Positions 62,615 to 64,000 of a DNA stretch of 64,000 bases are shown piece after piece; position 1 is the stretch's first letter, and each line of letters opens with the position of its first letter. The position numbers and the translations under genes were made by a program. This DNA comes from Methylocaldum sp002005105. GTDB lineage: Bacteria > Pseudomonadota > Gammaproteobacteria > Methylococcales > Methylococcaceae. Where the stretch lies: the NCBI RefSeq assembly GCF_051027545.1, contig NZ_CP194902.1, positions 5,238,580 to 5,302,579 of the forward strand. Direction: 5' to 3'. The notes under the pieces were generated by a model. It ran no database searches, had not been told where the DNA came from, and saw only the letters and a program-made list of their open reading frames with translations.

Positions 62615-63884
62615 TTAAGAGCCGACTGTTTTAATCAAAAGCGGCAAGCGCCGCCGCGATCGCCAAATCGCATAGCTTATTGCCAGCCCGGCAAAAGCAG
62701 CCAGAATAAGCAAGTGTTTCAAAATGTCTTGAGAAATTCGCCCGGATAGCAGCGTTCGTATAATCTCAACAACGTGTTGAAGGGGACGCCAGGCACGATA
62801 ATCCTTCAATTTCCCCGATAAAGGCCCCGAGACCATATCCCAGCGCAAATAGATAAAATATTGGTTCGGCGAATCATCCCAAGAGGTACGTATCGGCTTG
62901 CGCCATACCAGAGCGTTGCGCCGCCATACTGCAACCCAGAGGCATAACGCATCAATCATCTCGTAACTCCCCCCTGTCAGCTTCAGAAACACATCTTCCA
63001 AATTTGATGGGCGATAGGAATAGCGTATGCCTACTCTTTCGTCCAAAGAGTGAACCAAACACTCCAGATTTTCGCCATAGTGGAAAAAAGTTTCCCCGAC
63101 TTGCTCGAAACGGATGTCATCCTGTAACGGCAGGCTGCGATGCCACGAGAAAACATCGTCTCCATAAACCTCCAAGACTCTTGGTTCGATGCATTCCTGA
63201 ACGAGGCGACCAGCGTTTGGTCGGTCAGAATCCGACCGTGATCCATCAAGATAATGCGGCTACAGAGACGCTCCGCCTCGTCCATATAATGTGTCGTGAG
63301 TACGATCGTCAGCCCGTCTTTCTGAAGCCGTCTCAACATCTACCAGATATTCTGGCGGATCTAAGGATCAAGTCCGGTGGCGGGCTCATCAAGAATTAGA
63401 AGTTCCGGCCGGTTGATCAGTGCCCGAGCAATGGATAGGCGCCGCCTTATCTCGCCCGAAAGTTGGTTGATTCGGTAATGCGCCTTGTCTTCAAGTGCCG
63501 CCAGGGACAGGAGAAACGGTATCCGCGCATTGATTTCGGCATACTTCAGACCGAAATATTGACCGTATCCATCAAGTTCTCGATCACAGTAAAATCCGGA
63601 TCGAGGTTATCCACTTGTGGCACAATTCCAATCCTGTGCCGCATTTGCCGGGCACGAGCTGAAATTGAAAACCCCAAGACCCGCAGCGGTCCAGAGGTCG
63701 GAGGAACGTTACCCACTAGCATCTTGAGAGTCGTCGTTTTCCCGGCGCCGTTAGGCCCTAGAATTCCACAGAGCTCTCCGCGAGGGATCAAAAAGGAAAT
63801 ATGGTCGACTACACTCAGCCCTCCATAGGCCTTTGTCAGTTGGCTGGCGGAAATAACGACATCGGACTTATGCGTCACAGTCAC
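62615..63884 (-). pseudogene. Decayed NodI/NodJ-type ABC-2 exporter
   Basis: The ATPase begins intact at 63884 with GILGPNGAGKTTTLKMLVG. A frameshift near 63570 moves the frame to YFGLKYAEINARI, NQLSGEIRRRLSIARALI and LLILDEPATGLDP, which then meets two in-frame TAG codons before MLRRLQKDGLTIVLTTHYMD. Another frameshift near 63205 precedes the C-terminal VLEVYGDDVF and RPSNLEDVFLKLTGG. The permease that follows keeps only its start (VAVWRRNALVWRKP) and its last 80 residues (WRPLQHVVEIIRTLLSG), joined with an internal deletion of most membrane helices. Several independent lesions make it a clear pseudogene. Confidence 0.92.
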
Positions 63885-64000
63885 GCAGGCAATTATCCGG
63901 AGAGTGTTTCTGATCTGGACAAGATCGGGTGGCAGTATTTGCCGAATTATACCGGAGTAAAAGCTTGGATCGCGCTTGAGGTTGCTATTAGCAGATCGGG

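Noticed and set aside
1..64000. CRISPR arrays
   Set aside because: No regularly spaced direct repeats and no cas genes were seen.

Overview
The window reads as chromosomal DNA of a gammaproteobacterium of roughly 55-60 % GC. This rests on the conserved block rpmF-plsX-fabHDG-acpP-fabF-pabC-mltG-tmk-holB-pilZ, on PEP synthase divergent from its regulatory protein, and on purT, hrpA and a divergent tesA/ybbA-type pair. A methylotroph of the Methylococcales type is a plausible guess from the trehalose genes and the thymidine phosphorylase type, but I cannot prove it from sequence alone.

Layout. 0-3.5 kb: 5' part of a thymidine phosphorylase gene, a two-gene taurine/nitrate-type ABC transporter and a polytopic membrane protein. 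3.6-15.4 kb: a defence island. One leftward gene train runs hsdR (interrupted by an in-frame amber codon), hsdS, a Septu-like ATPase and HNH nuclease pair, a DUF4258/DUF2283 pair, hsdM and a caspase with a beta-propeller. It is bracketed by two copies of a tRNA-Ser terminator segment, the right copy next to an intact tRNA-Ser(GGA). 15.5-19.4 kb: ppsA/ppsR, a cluster of three strong hairpins and a small membrane protein. 19.6-20.6 kb: an IS5-family element with an A7 frameshift site, abutted by a 73-bp derivative carrying the same terminal repeats.

21-25 kb: HopJ family protein, tesA, an orphan YbbA-type ATPase and a hybrid sensor kinase. 25.3-35.5 kb: a trehalose/maltodextrin cluster with DUF5752, treT, treZ and a giant MalQ-TreY fusion whose MalQ half has lost catalytic residues. 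Repeat elements lie between these genes, and one has extended the treZ reading frame. 35.5-45 kb: envelope and stress genes: lipoproteins, a hydrolase, a DUF1207 protein, two small heat-shock proteins behind a near-consensus sigma-32 promoter, a cold-shock/DUF1294 membrane protein, a kinase with an ethylene-receptor-like sensor, and DUF4398/OmpA lipoproteins. 44.8-54.5 kb: fatty-acid and housekeeping genes, mostly translationally coupled. 54.5-62.6 kb: yceD, maf, HDOD, lytic transglycosylase, purT and hrpA. 62.6-63.9 kb: a decayed NodI/NodJ-type exporter.

The most unusual points are the nested defence operon with its amber-interrupted restriction subunit, the catalytically degraded MalQ domain fused to an apparently intact TreY, the repeat-derived tail of TreZ, and the ethylene-receptor-type sensor domain.
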